A DNA stretch of 64,000 bases, from positions 186,001-250,000 of the forward strand of contig NHNW01000013.1 of the NCBI GenBank assembly GCA_002786025.1, written 5' to 3'. This document shows, piece after piece, positions 10,182 through 21,727 of the stretch. Source of the DNA: Zasmidium citrigriseum. Taxonomy: Eukaryota > Ascomycota > Dothideomycetes > Mycosphaerellales > Mycosphaerellaceae. Positions within the stretch are counted from its first letter, which is position 1. The number at the start of each line of letters is the position of its first letter. The position numbers and the translations under genes are program-made. Below the pieces are notes generated by a model. That model was given only the letters and a program-made list of their open reading frames with translations, ran no database searches and was not told where the DNA came from.

Positions 10182-10974
10182 ATGGACGCCGACGGTGATG
10201 CAGCCACTACAATGACCGATACCGAAAGGTACAGCAAGGCAATGCGGCTGCTTCGCGAGCGGGACTATACCGGCGCCATCGGCGTGGCCAAAGAGAGCTT
10301 CAGCAACAAGAGCCTGTCTCCGGACTTGTACATCAAGAACTGCATCCTGATAGCCTGCGCGGAGCAGGATTGGCAAGAGGCAGAGGTAGCCTTCTTACTC
10401 TCTCTACTCTGGGGCTCTGCTGACATGACTTCAGAACTATCGCTGCGCAGCAGAATACATGTGGACTCGAACGAAAGAGCGTCTGGACGATCTTCGTCAA
10501 CAGCTCGATCTCGTGGCTAAGGCACAAATCGAAGATCTAGACCGCAGTGCCAATGCTTCTTCGGGAATGTTGGACCAAAGCCCCATGGTTGCTCCACCCG
10601 ATGCTCGCAGACCAGACACTCAAGAAGACGACCCATCAGCCGTTCCCCGAGACACGCCACTCTCATCTACCGCCCGTTCCACACGCCGACGTGCTGGCCG
10701 CCCTAAAGGTCACCGCTCATTCCGCTGTCCTCAGCAAACCAACGCCTGGTGGTCCGTCCCGCAGCACAAATTCGAGACATCCTGCAAGAGCTATAAGTAC
10801 AGGTACAGCAAGACCGGCAAGATCATGGAAGTGACAGGAGTCCCTCGTCAAGGAGGTCCCTGTACTCACTGTGTCGCCCATGGCTGGCCGGATTGCTTGG
10901 TCGAGGTCCAAGGGCCGGGATACAGTAAGTGCGGGCATTGCATCTGGAGCGACGAGAAGTGTAGATCAGACTGA
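10182..10974 (+). CDS. Unknown nuclear-type protein with AT-hook and Cys cluster
   Basis: The model is 247 aa from exons 10182-10385 and 10435-10974; the 49-bp intron is phase 0 and joins WQEAENYRCAAEY. Residues 10-90 look helical and TPR-like (YSKAMRLLRERDYTGAIGVA). A disordered Ser/Pro/Asp-rich linker follows. An AT-hook core, RRRAGRPKGHR, then lies at about 165-175. The C-terminus is a compact Cys array, CTHC-x7-C-x11-C-x2-C-x6-C, close to but not identical with the Zn2Cys6 spacing (7 instead of 6 residues in the first gap). This suggests a DNA- or chromatin-associated protein, which is inference. Both flanks carry copies of the same direct repeat. No known family is recognised. Confidence 0.7.
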
Positions 10975-12021
10975 TCTCCGCCTCCGCCTTTGAGGACGGC
11001 AGCTTCGCGTAGAGAGCAGGTTTCCCGTACAGCGCAAGCCATTATTGTTGAGGAGGATGCATGGACGAGCAAGCAAATAGATTTCAGACAGAAACTCCCA
11101 TCATCACATGCCACCCACGCTAGTTCCTCCCACGTGATCCCAAGCTGAAGTGAAGTCCAAAATTCCCCTATCCAGCCAGACAAAGACACGACCATCTCCC
11201 CAAAATAAACCCACACATCGAACAAAACCTCAAAGACGCCAAATACGAGGTCCCATCTCCTCGGAGGCATTCACATCCGCAGCGCCAAGTCAAGCTACTC
11301 CATCCATCCCGTCGTCTGTGAGCTGAGTGCACCGCAATTCATGAACATAAAAGACTCGAATCTGATACAAGAGGCTATGTAAAAAGCGTGATTGCTTAGT
11401 CGGTGTGTTGTGTCGTGGTGTGACGAGCATTTCCTTCCACCCAGAGAATGCCCTTGCCTCTGCCTTGTCGCAGTAGTAGTTTGAAAAGAGAAAGCCCCCA
11501 TCATCCATCCCATACCCATAGAATTAGGCGAGCAAGGCAGAGGCAGGCGCAACCCTACACACGTCATTTCATTGCGAGTTTGCCTCCCTTTCATGTCCAT
11601 ATCACACACAGTAACACCAGTCGGAAAAGCCGCTCGAATTTCGATTCGGAAAAAGGGTATCAACAGATGCAAACGTTTTCCTTTTCGCGGGGCAAAAACA
11701 AAAAGCAGGAGTTGGTTGGTTGGTTGTGGAGTTGATTCGCATCGCTAATGTTTTTTTGGACAAGTTGAAGTAGTGGTGGTTGGTGATTGGGTTTTGTGGC
11801 CTTTCCCGTTCCCTGTTTCCCTTTCATTGCGCCAGTCGGTAAGTTTGAGGTGCGGTGACCTCCAGAGTCCGCGTTCTCCTGAGTTCTTCTATTGCTTCGT
11901 CGAGAGTGAGTCGTCAAAATGGTACGTCGCAGGGCCCGCCACGTCGCTTACTCAGTCGATGCTGGTGTACGCGTGGCGGTGCTGCCCTGCGTGGAGGTAT
12001 ATTGTGGTCGGTGGACGGCCA
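10975..12021. other. Convergent intergenic region with right copy of a direct repeat
   Basis: This stretch of 1047 bp lies between the stop codons of the AT-hook/Cys gene and the WSC gene. It contains the right repeat copy (about 11087-11215). The remainder is probably 3' UTR; overlapping frames near 11290-11735 have no supportable protein. Confidence 0.5.
11087..11215 (+). repeat. Direct repeat, right copy
   Basis: This is the partner of 9795-9915, in the same orientation and about 1.29 kb downstream. It contains a perfect CACGTG hexamer, which in the left copy is CACGTA. Confidence 0.75.
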
Positions 12022-13048
12022 CTAACTTGAGTCCGGGTTGGCGACCTGTCAATCATGTTAGCATCAGACATGTGAAGGCCAATATTGTCTTGATTCATAC
12101 CCTCAATATCCTCCTCGAGTAGTCCTGGTTGTCTGCTAGACTTCCGACGCTGTTTCGCCGCGCTCCGGCCTCAGGATCTAATCGCTGGTCGCTGTACCCG
12201 CTGTACCCTGTGCTTGGTGGCTTCCTCTCATTCGCGCCCCGCATGAAGTCAGACACTTGGGTGCGCTGCTTGTAGTCCTCCTCGGCTTCTTTTCTCTTCT
12301 TGTGTCGGATGAAGAAGAATAGACCGGCGATGATACCGGCGAGGGCGACAACACCAACTACCACACCAGCAGCAATGCCAGCTGTGTTGGATGAGCCACC
12401 TCCACTCTTGTTGGCGGCGGCGGATTGACTTGCTGCGGCTTCGGGGTCTGCAGCGGCGGTAATGGTAACGACAGCGGTGTGTCCAGCCGAGACTTCGCTC
12501 GTCACGACTGTTGCTGACGCGGAGGTTGCTGATGATCCACCTTTTGAGGAGGCAGATGCTGATGATGAAGAAGAACTCGAACTCGATCCGCCGTAGTATG
12601 TGGCTCCACTCTTCAGGGTATACACGGTCCAGAAGCCGTCTCCTCCGCCTACACATGGTCAGTAACAAGTCCATATTCACGTGTCCATACGGGGCAACAT
12701 ACACATTTCTTCGCCGAAGCCATCGCACTTGGTGTCGCATGACGAGTCGTCCACCTTGTCGTCTTCTGCCGGTATCTGGTCACCACAAAAGCACTCGTTT
12801 CCGGCCGTCAGGCCCATCACGGCCCCGCTACATTGTTCGGAGCAGTATCCAGACGACTGGTACATGTACGAGTTGTCTTGTTTGAGCGGTGTCGAGGAGG
12901 AGAAACATCCTACGTATGTGCCGGCGACTCGCTTGGCCAACGAGTCGACTGGGGGTGCGGCGTTGGCCATGGTGGCGGCGGTGAGGAGGGAGAGGAGCGT
13001 GATGGTTTGGGCGGCACGCGCCGTGGTGTGTCGAAGTGTTGATGGCAT
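12022..13048 (-). CDS. WSC-domain cell-wall integrity sensor-like membrane protein
   Basis: This is a single-pass plasma-membrane protein of 305 aa resembling fungal Wsc stress sensors, which signal cell-wall damage to the Rho1/PKC pathway. The exons are 12703-13048, 12101-12648 and 12022-12045. A signal peptide (about 1-30) leads into a WSC domain starting GTYVGCFSS, with SSGYCSEQC and ECFCGDQIP. A Ser/Thr-rich, presumably O-mannosylated stalk, one transmembrane helix (GIAAGVVVGVVALAGIIAG) and a basic cytoplasmic tail follow. The first intron splits a WSC cysteine codon (GEEMC/GGGDG). The last intron is needed to give the family-like end RRILRVANPDSS; without it the frame stops at once. Its first kilobase upstream is gene-free, so a long leader is possible. 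Confidence 0.85.
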
Positions 13049-14057
13049 CGTGTCAGGTCGAAGGCAGCGCTCAGCGCCGATGCAAGGGGGGTTCGTGGAG
13101 TCTCGAAGGGGGAAGCCTAGCGAGTGATTCGAGAAGGGCTGGCGAAAAGAATGTCAGTATGCGTGTTGACTGTAGTGGTGCCGCTGGTCGAACGAGAGGG
13201 TGGTGGTGGTGCGGGCGGCAGACAAGAAGGCGGCGTTGTGACAAAAAGCCATGTGACGTGGTGTTAGATTAAAGTATTCCTCACCTTTGTTTGCGGCTGC
13301 CAGCAGCGCAAGCGTGACCCGCGACAGGGAAGAAAGACGGCCGAAAGCCGATTCTCTCGAGTGAATGTCCCTCGCGGGTGTGTTTGATGGAGCGATTCGA
13401 GTCGACTCCTTCACGCCTGCTTCATGCCACGCAGACAGATGGTGCTTCTCGTGTCGTCTCCTCCTCCCCTAATCGGCGGCGGGCGATGTGTCGAGGCCAA
13501 CGGCGGTGTTGGTGGTCGGCGGTGGAGCGCGGTCGGCCAGTGGGCTGGGCGAGCAGGCTGGAATGCAGGTGTGTGGATGGAGAATCAAGAAAGGGAGTCG
13601 GTCGGTCGCATAAAGCCGTCAGTGGCCCGAGGTCGTCGTCGTCGCGTTACACACCGAAGCAATCCAGGACAAGCGAGTGTGTGAAAAGAACGAACGCCCG
13701 TAACCCAGCGAAAGAGTGACGGGAAAGCAGAGCGCGGCGGTGGTGGTATAGAGTGGTGGTGGATGTGTTGAGAGAGAGGGAGCGCGGCCTAGTGCGAGGT
13801 CTCGACGGAGTGATGGGCAGAGCGCAGCAGAGGAACAGCCAACTCAGCAGCAGACACACGAGCCTCTCGCCCAACTCGCAGCCAAATGCTCCAAGGCACT
13901 AGCGACGCTAAGGTAAGGTACGCCGCGCTGCCGACGCGAGGCAAAAAGGAGACGTTCTGCCACTGCGATTGGCTGCTTAAAACCTCCGGCATCCATGAGT
14001 TCTCTGTAAGAGTCAATGGAGACAGGGGTGTATACGAGGGGATCCACTAGGGTTGTG
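13049..14057. other. Long upstream region of the WSC gene, no gene seen
   Basis: This GC-rich stretch of 1009 bp has several overlapping frames on both strands, none convincing. It probably contains the promoter and a long 5' leader. It ends abruptly at the transposon boundary, where composition changes to strongly AT-rich. Confidence 0.5.
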
Positions 14058-14066
14058 GACACTTAC
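14058..14066 (+). repeat. Target-site duplication, left
   Basis: GACACTTAC occurs here and again at 16974-16982, exactly at the two edges of the AT-rich element. A 9-bp duplication is the usual product of Mutator-like transposition. Confidence 0.7.
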
Positions 14067-16973
14067 CTACTCGGGATTTTCTTCGGAAAGCCTACCTTAT
14101 TATAGGCCTTAATCCTACTTTTGTACTAGGGTGTAAAAACTCGATATATAGGCATTCTACTACCTTACTATCCTTCTCTTCCTTATCTTCTATTGTAATC
14201 CTTTGCATACCTTTCTACTACTCTTTCCCTTAACAACGATGTCTTATAACATTCCTTAAGATCTAGCGGAGAAGCGTAAGGCGATATTCGAAGTATCGGA
14301 GCCGGTAGTGTTTAATTCTAAAGCCGAGTTTTAGAGGTACTAGATTTAGTATAAGAACTAGTTTAAAGTCACTATAAGAGTTGTTAATAAAGTCGATATT
14401 AATAAGTGTAAGGCTAATAATAATTGCTAGTCCGAAGGTAATCGTACTAAGAGGTCCTTTAAAGAGCGAACTAGTACCTAATACTAGTGCCGCCGTAATA
14501 CTAAATATCGTAAGCGTAATAAGAAGGAGGCTATAGGTAATAGGATTCGCTTCTTTAACAACTATAACTACTCGGCTAGCATTGCAATTATCCGGAAGTT
14601 CGAGTCTAAGGCGTCTATAGAGCCGGTGTCTATTAGAATCGAAAGGAGCTGTAGTTAGAAGCTACCTACGAAGTATAGTTACTTAATAGCCTTTATGGAC
14701 AGAAGGATACCCTTATATAGCTTAAAAGGTATCGTAGAGCCTATACTAGATACTAATCCTCGTCTAGGCGCTATAAAGTTAATCCTATAGTTAAGGAAGT
14801 ACCCTTATCGTAGAGGGCTTAAAGCGGCTAGTGTGGACGTCCTTAATAATAATATAGTCCGCAACTGTAACCGCTAGGCCTGTAATAGCGTAAGGAATAA
14901 GTAAAGGGTAGCTCCTAACCTTCGTAGTAATAGTAACGCTTAGATGTAGTATCTAGTAGATTTCTTCGTAAATAAGGAAGGTTATAACACTAAGGCGGTG
15001 TCTCTAAGGATGCTAATCGATAGCAAGATTCGTAGAGGTGTTATCTATGCCGAAGACTAGTAGTTAGCGGTGTTACAGAGCGGGTAAACTAGTAATATAA
15101 GTAATTTCCTTAATACGTAATCTAGCGTAACTCTCGCGATAACGTTACCTTCTAAGAAATCTAAGAGTTATATACTAACTGCTACCTAGCTCTTCTTTAC
15201 AGATACTACTTACAAGACGACTTAACTTAGCTAGTAGCACTTTACGATCCTTGTCCGTAATAGTTTTAGCTTATATCTACCTTATAGGCAATTTACCCTC
15301 GAATACTAGCGAGTACCGTTAATCTAGGCCGCTCTATAGTAGTTGAAGGAGTAGGCTCTAAACTAGAAGCCTAAATACTTAATTACGGATAATTCTTCCT
15401 TAGAGTAGCTTACTATAAGACGTGCCTTTAAGGAACTAGGTATTAAGTAGTATCTATGTTAAAGGTATGTAATTAAGGTGTTTAGGAAGCATTTCCCTAG
15501 GTATACCTACCTATAGACACTTAGACACCTGTCTAACGCAATATAGCACGCTAAGAACGAAGATAAGTGTATAGATTTACTTAAGAAAGCCGCTTAAGGA
15601 CTAAGGAACGCTAGTTTAATTTAGAAGGCTAAGTATATTAAAAGGAATTAGCTAGTATCTAAAAGCAAATTATAGGCAAATTAGGCTCGTCTTACTATAA
15701 GTTTATTAATATTTAATGGAGCATTTGATTAAGGTTTCTAACTTCCTTAATAGATCCCCCTACTTCTTTAAAATCGTACTACCTTACCCCTCGAAGGCCT
15801 ATATAACGGTATTAAGACAATAAAGTCTACTTAGAACTTAGCCTACTTTAGCTTAATAGGTAGTGCCCTTTATGTATTGTCTGTAGCTTAAAATTAGCAT
15901 AATAAGGTATAGAAAAAGGTAGACAAGTAATACATAAAGGGTACTCGCTTTTAGAGCGTTAAGGTAGATCTTCTAGCGTTTAATAACTTTAATATAGGTG
16001 CTTAGTATATAATGCTAAAGGAAGTAAAAGTAGCGTAGTAAGAAGAGGGATAGTTAATGCCTTTATAGGTATATTTCTATAGGCCTAGTACTAGACACCC
16101 CGATTTAGCTGCCTAGTATTTCTATCTATTCTAGTATTAATAACACCTTCCTTATCGATACGCCTAGCGCCTTTATATCTACTACGGCGTTAAGATTACT
16201 AACCGCTACGCCGAGATATATATTAAGAGGTATAGCGGCTTTAACTCGACGTGGATTTACCCTACCTAGCGCGGCCGTCGCTTAATATTAGACTTCCTTA
16301 ATAGTAACACCTTATTAATAACCTTCGATCTAATCTAGCGTAATATCCGTAATTATAGAGAGGCTATTATTAAGGAATAGAAGGAGGTATAGTTTAGATT
16401 TAATAATACTAAGTACCTGCCTGCCTTTAAGCGAAATGCTACTATCTGTTAGCTCTAGAGGTAGATAAGCGACGCTATCTATACGATATCGACGTTATTA
16501 GTAAATAACTAGATTACGAGCGGCCGCCCTACTATCGAGCTTACGCCTGCTAACTACAATCGCTTTATAAAGAAGCAGGTGAAGCTAGTGCCTTTTATTA
16601 AGCCGGCACCTTCGATAGTAACTACTAGACTATTATTATAAGTAACTGTCTTAGTAGAAGACTCGTATATCGAGTAGTAAAATCTATTAGATCTAACACT
16701 ATTAAAGCAGTTAATAAGTCTAATCTTAGAGGCACCGACGACGACTTCCTTTATTAACAAGCAGTTAGCTAACTTCTCGTAGACAAGTTAAGAGGAATTA
16801 CTATCTAAGAGAAAGCGATTATAAGGGTAGCGGCGGTAGTAAGGTACGAGGAGCGATAGTAAGGTAGGGCGGTGGGTCATTTGAAATAGGGCAGCAAGGA
16901 TGATTTTACTAGTACAACGCTAACAAATTGATCGTGACTCACCCGATATTAGGGTGGGTCGAAATACTTCCTT
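14067..16973 (+). mobile_element. RIP-degraded MULE-like DNA transposon
   Basis: This element of about 2.9 kb is bounded by a perfect 9-bp target-site duplication. Composition is far more AT-rich than the flanks, with very many TA dinucleotides and few CA. That is the visible signature of repeat-induced point mutation, the fungal process that mutates duplicated DNA by C to T. It encodes one decayed transposase in a single frame. I could not find clear terminal inverted repeats: the left end begins CTACTCGGGATTTT and the right end reads ...CGAAATACTTCCTT. It may therefore be a non-TIR MULE, or RIP may have erased the TIRs. Confidence 0.8.
14239..16884 (+). pseudogene. Transposase relic, MULE superfamily
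   Basis: A single reading frame can be followed from ATG 14239 to a TGA at 16882-16884, about 881 codons, with no frameshift. It is broken only by TAA and TAG codons and by no internal TGA. Such stops arise when CAA, CAG or TGG codons suffer C to T change on either strand, as RIP causes. The N-terminal part is basic and FAR1/MULE-like. The middle contains FTDTTYKT followed by a run reading KPKYLITDNSSLE, then a conserved Cys and an RxxxKxF-like segment, matching the order of DDE and zinc-ligand blocks in MULE transposases. It is certainly non-functional. The superfamily call rests on these motifs plus the 9-bp duplication. Confidence 0.72.
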
Positions 16974-16982
16974 GACACTTAC
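16974..16982 (+). repeat. Target-site duplication, right
   Basis: This is the second copy of GACACTTAC, directly abutting the right end of the degraded element. Confidence 0.7.
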
Positions 16983-18646
16983 AGACACCTCATCCATGCT
17001 CACGCCGCCAACGTCTGCCCATCGAATGCAGCAGCTTCCCATGCAAATCTGCTGAAACGCGCTTCAAACACCGCCGCCAGGCCATCTCTCTCACACGCAT
17101 TGTGTGTACCGAGTACATGCCATCAGTACCGCAATGCCATCTCGTCCGGAAAGGCGACGACCACCTCGTACAGCATGGCTTCCTCGGATGACCGCGGCCA
17201 GCTGCCAACGTCCGGCTTCAATTTCTCACCACCCACTGATCCAAGCGCGAGATTGCGTATTCCCACTCGATTCCCAATCCGGCATCCTGGGCCCCCAAGC
17301 CCGGCCCAATTCTGACTAGGACATCCTTATCAACTACTAAAAATGCCACCTGCTCCCCCATCCAGCAGCGACATCTCTCTTAACGACGAAGGCATATGAG
17401 AAACGTTCTCTATACCAATACCATCTCTATCGACCGCGACGTCGAGGTCTGGCATGTGACTCGCCTCGGCGTGGCTGTACTGCTGCAGTCTGCGGGTGAG
17501 AGGATAAAAGTCTGCAAAAACGCCCCCAGCGTTTCAGGACCGTGGCCTCCGCCGGAACGAGACTTTCCGCTGCCTGCCAGTCCTCACCCACGACTCGTTC
17601 GAACATCGCCGAGCAAAGCAGAAAGTCGCGATGACTACTGCAGGCGTAGGCGTAAGCCTTTGAGCCACCGCATCATAACTCAACAACAAGAAGCACGAAA
17701 AAGTCGCGTCGCTTGCTGGAATGGTAGGGTTGATTCTCTGCTGGACGCGACGCTTCAAATTTCGTCTATTATTCCTTTGCGACCACATGGCACCCGACGT
17801 TCTCGACTCTCCCATCGCCAAGTCGCCGACTCTCGAGTTTCGTCACTCCAAATCCATACAAAGCATACTGACTTTTTGCTCGATCGCAAACACACATCTC
17901 ATCTCTCTCACGTGTTTCCCATTCCCCGTGGAAACCTTCCATCGATGGAGATGTACTTTGCATAGCGCTACCACCGACCCAATTGACACCCCAATGCCCC
18001 GAGACACAGGGGTGCCCCAGTCCCGGATAACCTGATCCCACCCACGGACGCACGTCAAAAGACGAATCTAGAACTTCTGGCTCCTTTTCCTCACAGTGCC
18101 GTACCAAGCATCTGCTCAGGCAGTCGTTCGGTTGAAAGTCGCTTCTCAAATTCGATCCTCCTGTCAAGGCCAACAAGTGGTAGTACGGAAGTATTGTTGG
18201 AGAGAGCTGGAATGTGATGATTGGGATTCGCCTACAACCATCAAGGACCTCCTCGCACGAAACAGCCAGCTCATCATACAGTACATCATCTATCACACGT
18301 CTCCTCTCTTCGTATCAAACCCAGGTTCGCTTGTCCAAACCCGGCCCACCGGCCCTGTGCTACATTCTCGAAATTCCATGCTCGAGGCTGAGGCGCAGCA
18401 CTTGCATACAGTATGACGTGGCTGCGAATTGATGGCTTTCGACTGCGTTGTCGGGAGCAACCGAAAGTAGTCCGTACTTCTATGTGATACTCTGGCGTAT
18501 CTGCTGTCCCTCTCATCCGCCCTGTGCTTCTCGGGGCTTGAAGCCGCGATGTGTCCGCCGACTGTCTTGTCTGGTCTTGGAATAGAAACGTCCACGATGT
18601 TGTACATCCGGCCGTGAGATCCGTCAGAGTGGTAGTAATACGTCTT
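16983..18646. other. Gene-free stretch beside the transposon
   Basis: This stretch of 1664 bp is of normal composition between the transposon and the 3' end of the Sro7-like gene. Frames of 70-190 codons occur on both strands but overlap one another and have no motif or supportable exon structure. I see no RNA gene. RIP does not seem to have leaked into it. Confidence 0.5.
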
Positions 18647-21600
18647 CTAGAATCCGAAGCGTGCTTTGATAACTATAACACATGAAACGTCAGCTCAGGT
18701 CTCCTAGTAAAGGGTTGCGAAATACTCACTCCCACCAGCGGCATTCCTCTTCTGCCTCCCCACAAACTTATTCACATCCTCCAGCCAATTCGCACTGTTC
18801 TGCTCCAGATTATCCATACTATCACCCACCAGCCCCAACTTCTCCGTCCGCTCCTGGATCTGGCGCTGCATGTACGCCCAGTACGTCTCGTCTGACTGCG
18901 AAGCATGCGCGCTCGTGGCAGCTGCACGGCCAGATCTTCGACGTTGTTCCTCCTCAGCCTTCACTTGGGCGATCATGCGCTTGCTGGGTGGTCGGTCGGG
19001 GCCGCCGATGAGAATGTCCATGTCGGCGGGTGTGATGTATTGCGTGCCAGTGACCCATTGCACGGTGGAGATTGTTGGGCGGGGTGGGATGAGGCGTTCG
19101 GGGTTGAAGATGCGGTCTTGTCTGCGGGTTAGAGACTCGCCTGTGCCCCAAAGGTTCAGAAGAGCGATTTCGCTCGGGCCTGTGAAGCCGAGGATGGTGC
19201 CTGTTGAGGTGATGGCTGCTTTGTGGAATTGGCGAGGATCAAGGCCAATTCCTTGATCGTTGATGTTCGTCATGTCGATGGAGGCCAGCTCACGCAGAGC
19301 AGGGAGAGAGTATGCTCGCGCTTTGCCGTCACCGAAGAGACCTAGAAGAGCATGACCTTGGTCTTGATAGCGGACTACGCTTGCACAGTCGCAGAAGTAG
19401 CTGTCGAAGCTCTTGTGCGCTCCCTTCGACGTCGCTGGTCGGAAGATGTGGATGCTCGTGGGTGATACCGCTACCAAAGCGCCATTGACTCTCAAGCCGT
19501 TGCGAAGGCCGCCCATGGCAGTTTGTGAAGCTGTGGCCGGCCTGCCGTTGTCTGCGTTGATCGGAGCCATGTACATGATTTTACTGCTGTCGAGTGCGAC
19601 CTTTCCAGCAAACTGCACGGTGTAGCGGCCGCTAGGGTCTGGAAGGACTTTGAACGTTCCAACATTTCCCAAGGTGGTGCCGACATGAAGTAGAATAGAG
19701 CTGTAGTCTTCGCCTTCGACGGTCATGATGGAGAATTGTAAACAGCTTGCCCACTCCGGCTTGTTGCTGGCACTACTGGCCCGTCGTCGTAAGCTTCCCT
19801 TGTGATGACTCTTCGAAAACTCTTGGACTGAAGTATTGAGAATGATGGCCGGTCCTCGCAAGTCGACCACCACAATACTTCCGCCTTCAAAGGCTGCAGC
19901 CGCAAAGCCGATTTCGCTCATGCAGACTGCTGTGACAGGTCCGTCCTTTTGGTCGAGCAATGTGAATGGACACAGTCCCTCGCTCAGGGAAGGCTCGACA
20001 CGGTCCGTGATGCTAGTCAGAGCGCCAGGCTGGTTCGGCTTCCCAGGTGGTGATTCTCTTCCGGCGTTCCTGTTAGTACTCCATCGAAAGATCAGGAATT
20101 CACCACTTCGAAGGCCCACGGCCAGCTCTGCGCTGTTACCCGCAAAGGAGATGTCAGTGACATCGATGTTGTTCCAGTGACCAACGGCACGAGCAACGTC
20201 CACCTGCAGCACTTTCTCGTTCTCAATCTCGTCGCCATATCCAGGATCCCAGAGGCGAATGGTGCCGTCAGCGTGCACTGCCTGGACAACGCTCCTGCTT
20301 TCGAATCTTCGTAGGTGGCTTGGCATTTCGCTGCCACCGGTCAGTATTGGAGGACCTTGTTGGCGTCGCTCCTGAAGTCCGAGCCACTTCTCTCGCTCAG
20401 CCTGAGCTGTGCTAAGAGACTTGACGAAGGGGTGTACGAGAGTGAGGGAGACGGGTAATTGATTCGTTGGGCATATTGGCATGCCCGACGGAAATGACAG
20501 TGTGATCATCTCTCCGGACGCGAGTAAGGCTAGGATTGCGATAGGGTCGTGTGCTCCAGCGAAATGTGGCGAGGTTCGTGGGATCAAGCAAGACTCGACG
20601 ACTTCGGCACCGGGAGGTGTTGGTAGTATCCGTTGACGTTTAGGTTCTTCGAAGTGTTTGACCAGCGCATCCCACGAGCTTGTGGCATATACTGGAGTTC
20701 TGCCCATCTCGAACAGCGTCAGTCCCTTGGTTGGTGCCTGCGTTGACTGACCGCCAGCGATCAAGATCATAGTGTCTTCCGGATCATGTTGATTCACACA
20801 CCATGAGATGCGGAAGAGCGGCTCTTTTACTGCGAATGTGCCTGGTCGCTGTCCAGCATTCCCGACTACTGCTCCAGGGGTGGCTATGTTGGTGTCAGTC
20901 AACGTCCTGGCCATTAGCATCCGACCATCTTTGATAGTGTCCCAGAGCACAATCGAGCTATCTTCATGACCAGTCAATACAAAGGTTCCAGTTGGATGCC
21001 ACACAGCGTGCGTGAGCTTCGGTCGTCGAACAACATTCGCAGAAGTTGGGTCGCCGTCACCACCAGGGGCTCCTCTTGGAATCTCGTATTGGAAGAACCT
21101 CAAAGCTTTGTTCAGCTTGAACGAGTAAATGACCGCTCCCTCTGTATATCCGATGAGCAGCGTCCCGATATCCCTTGGGTGGAACTGCAACGATACGACA
21201 GTCGAAATTCTGGCCCTGGGATTAACCTCCGCCCACAGGTTGGGGATCCTGAAAGGTGCCGGGCCTTCTCGATCCATGTCATATGCTAGCACTTCTCCTG
21301 TCTGCATTCCCAGGAGTGCGTAGTCCAGCATCGGATCAGTACATAGTACCGTCACGGATCCAGGAGGCGAGTACGAGGTAATCAGCCTCTTCAACTCAAT
21401 AGAGTACAGCGAGACATCGTGTTTTGAATCCAGAGCAACCAGTTTCTCGGCGCAGAACTGTATCGTTTTGATGCTGGCGCCTCGAGCTGGTGTTGGAAGT
21501 ACCGCTTGTATCCGTCCCTGTCCAAAGAGGTAAATCTGACCAGGCCCAAACTGAGAACTTTTGGTGCCGACTGCCAGCAGTGACTGCACCGGATCGTAGG

Positions 21601-21727
21601 CCAGACATGAGATTTGAGAGTTGACACCGAACCGGGCTAGGTCGTCGATCTTGAACAGGTCGGAGGTCAAGCCAGCGGACAGGTCGTTTTGGATGCCTGC
21701 CTGCTTGCCTCTCAGTAGGTGCGCCAT
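18647..21727 (-). CDS. SRO7: Lgl/tomosyn-family exocytosis protein Sro7
   Basis: This is a WD-repeat SNARE regulator of 1007 aa. The family binds Sec9/SNAP-25 and Rab Sec4 to guide secretory vesicles to the plasma membrane. The start at 21727 gives MAHLLRGKQAGIQNDLSAGL, the family N-terminus; the frame extends 18 codons further upstream but without similarity. The exons are 18730-21727 and 18647-18672. The 57-bp intron (18673-18729) replaces the read-through end with a conserved-looking GGIIKARFGF tail, completing an R-SNARE-like coil (ERTEKLGLVGDSMDNLEQNSANWLEDV in pieces). WD-type propellers fill the first 900 residues (LAVGTKSS, LLIGYTEGAVIYSF, VLTGHEDSSIVLWD). It is divergent from ASF1. 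Confidence 0.88.

Noticed and set aside
16554..16760. 68-codon minus-strand frame inside the transposon
   Set aside because: It is antisense to the transposase relic and merely the result of few stop codons on that strand after C-to-T mutation.
17396..18296. Overlapping frames of 175-189 codons on both strands right of the transposon
   Set aside because: They overlap each other, have no domain-like segments, and no splice sites extend them into a credible gene.
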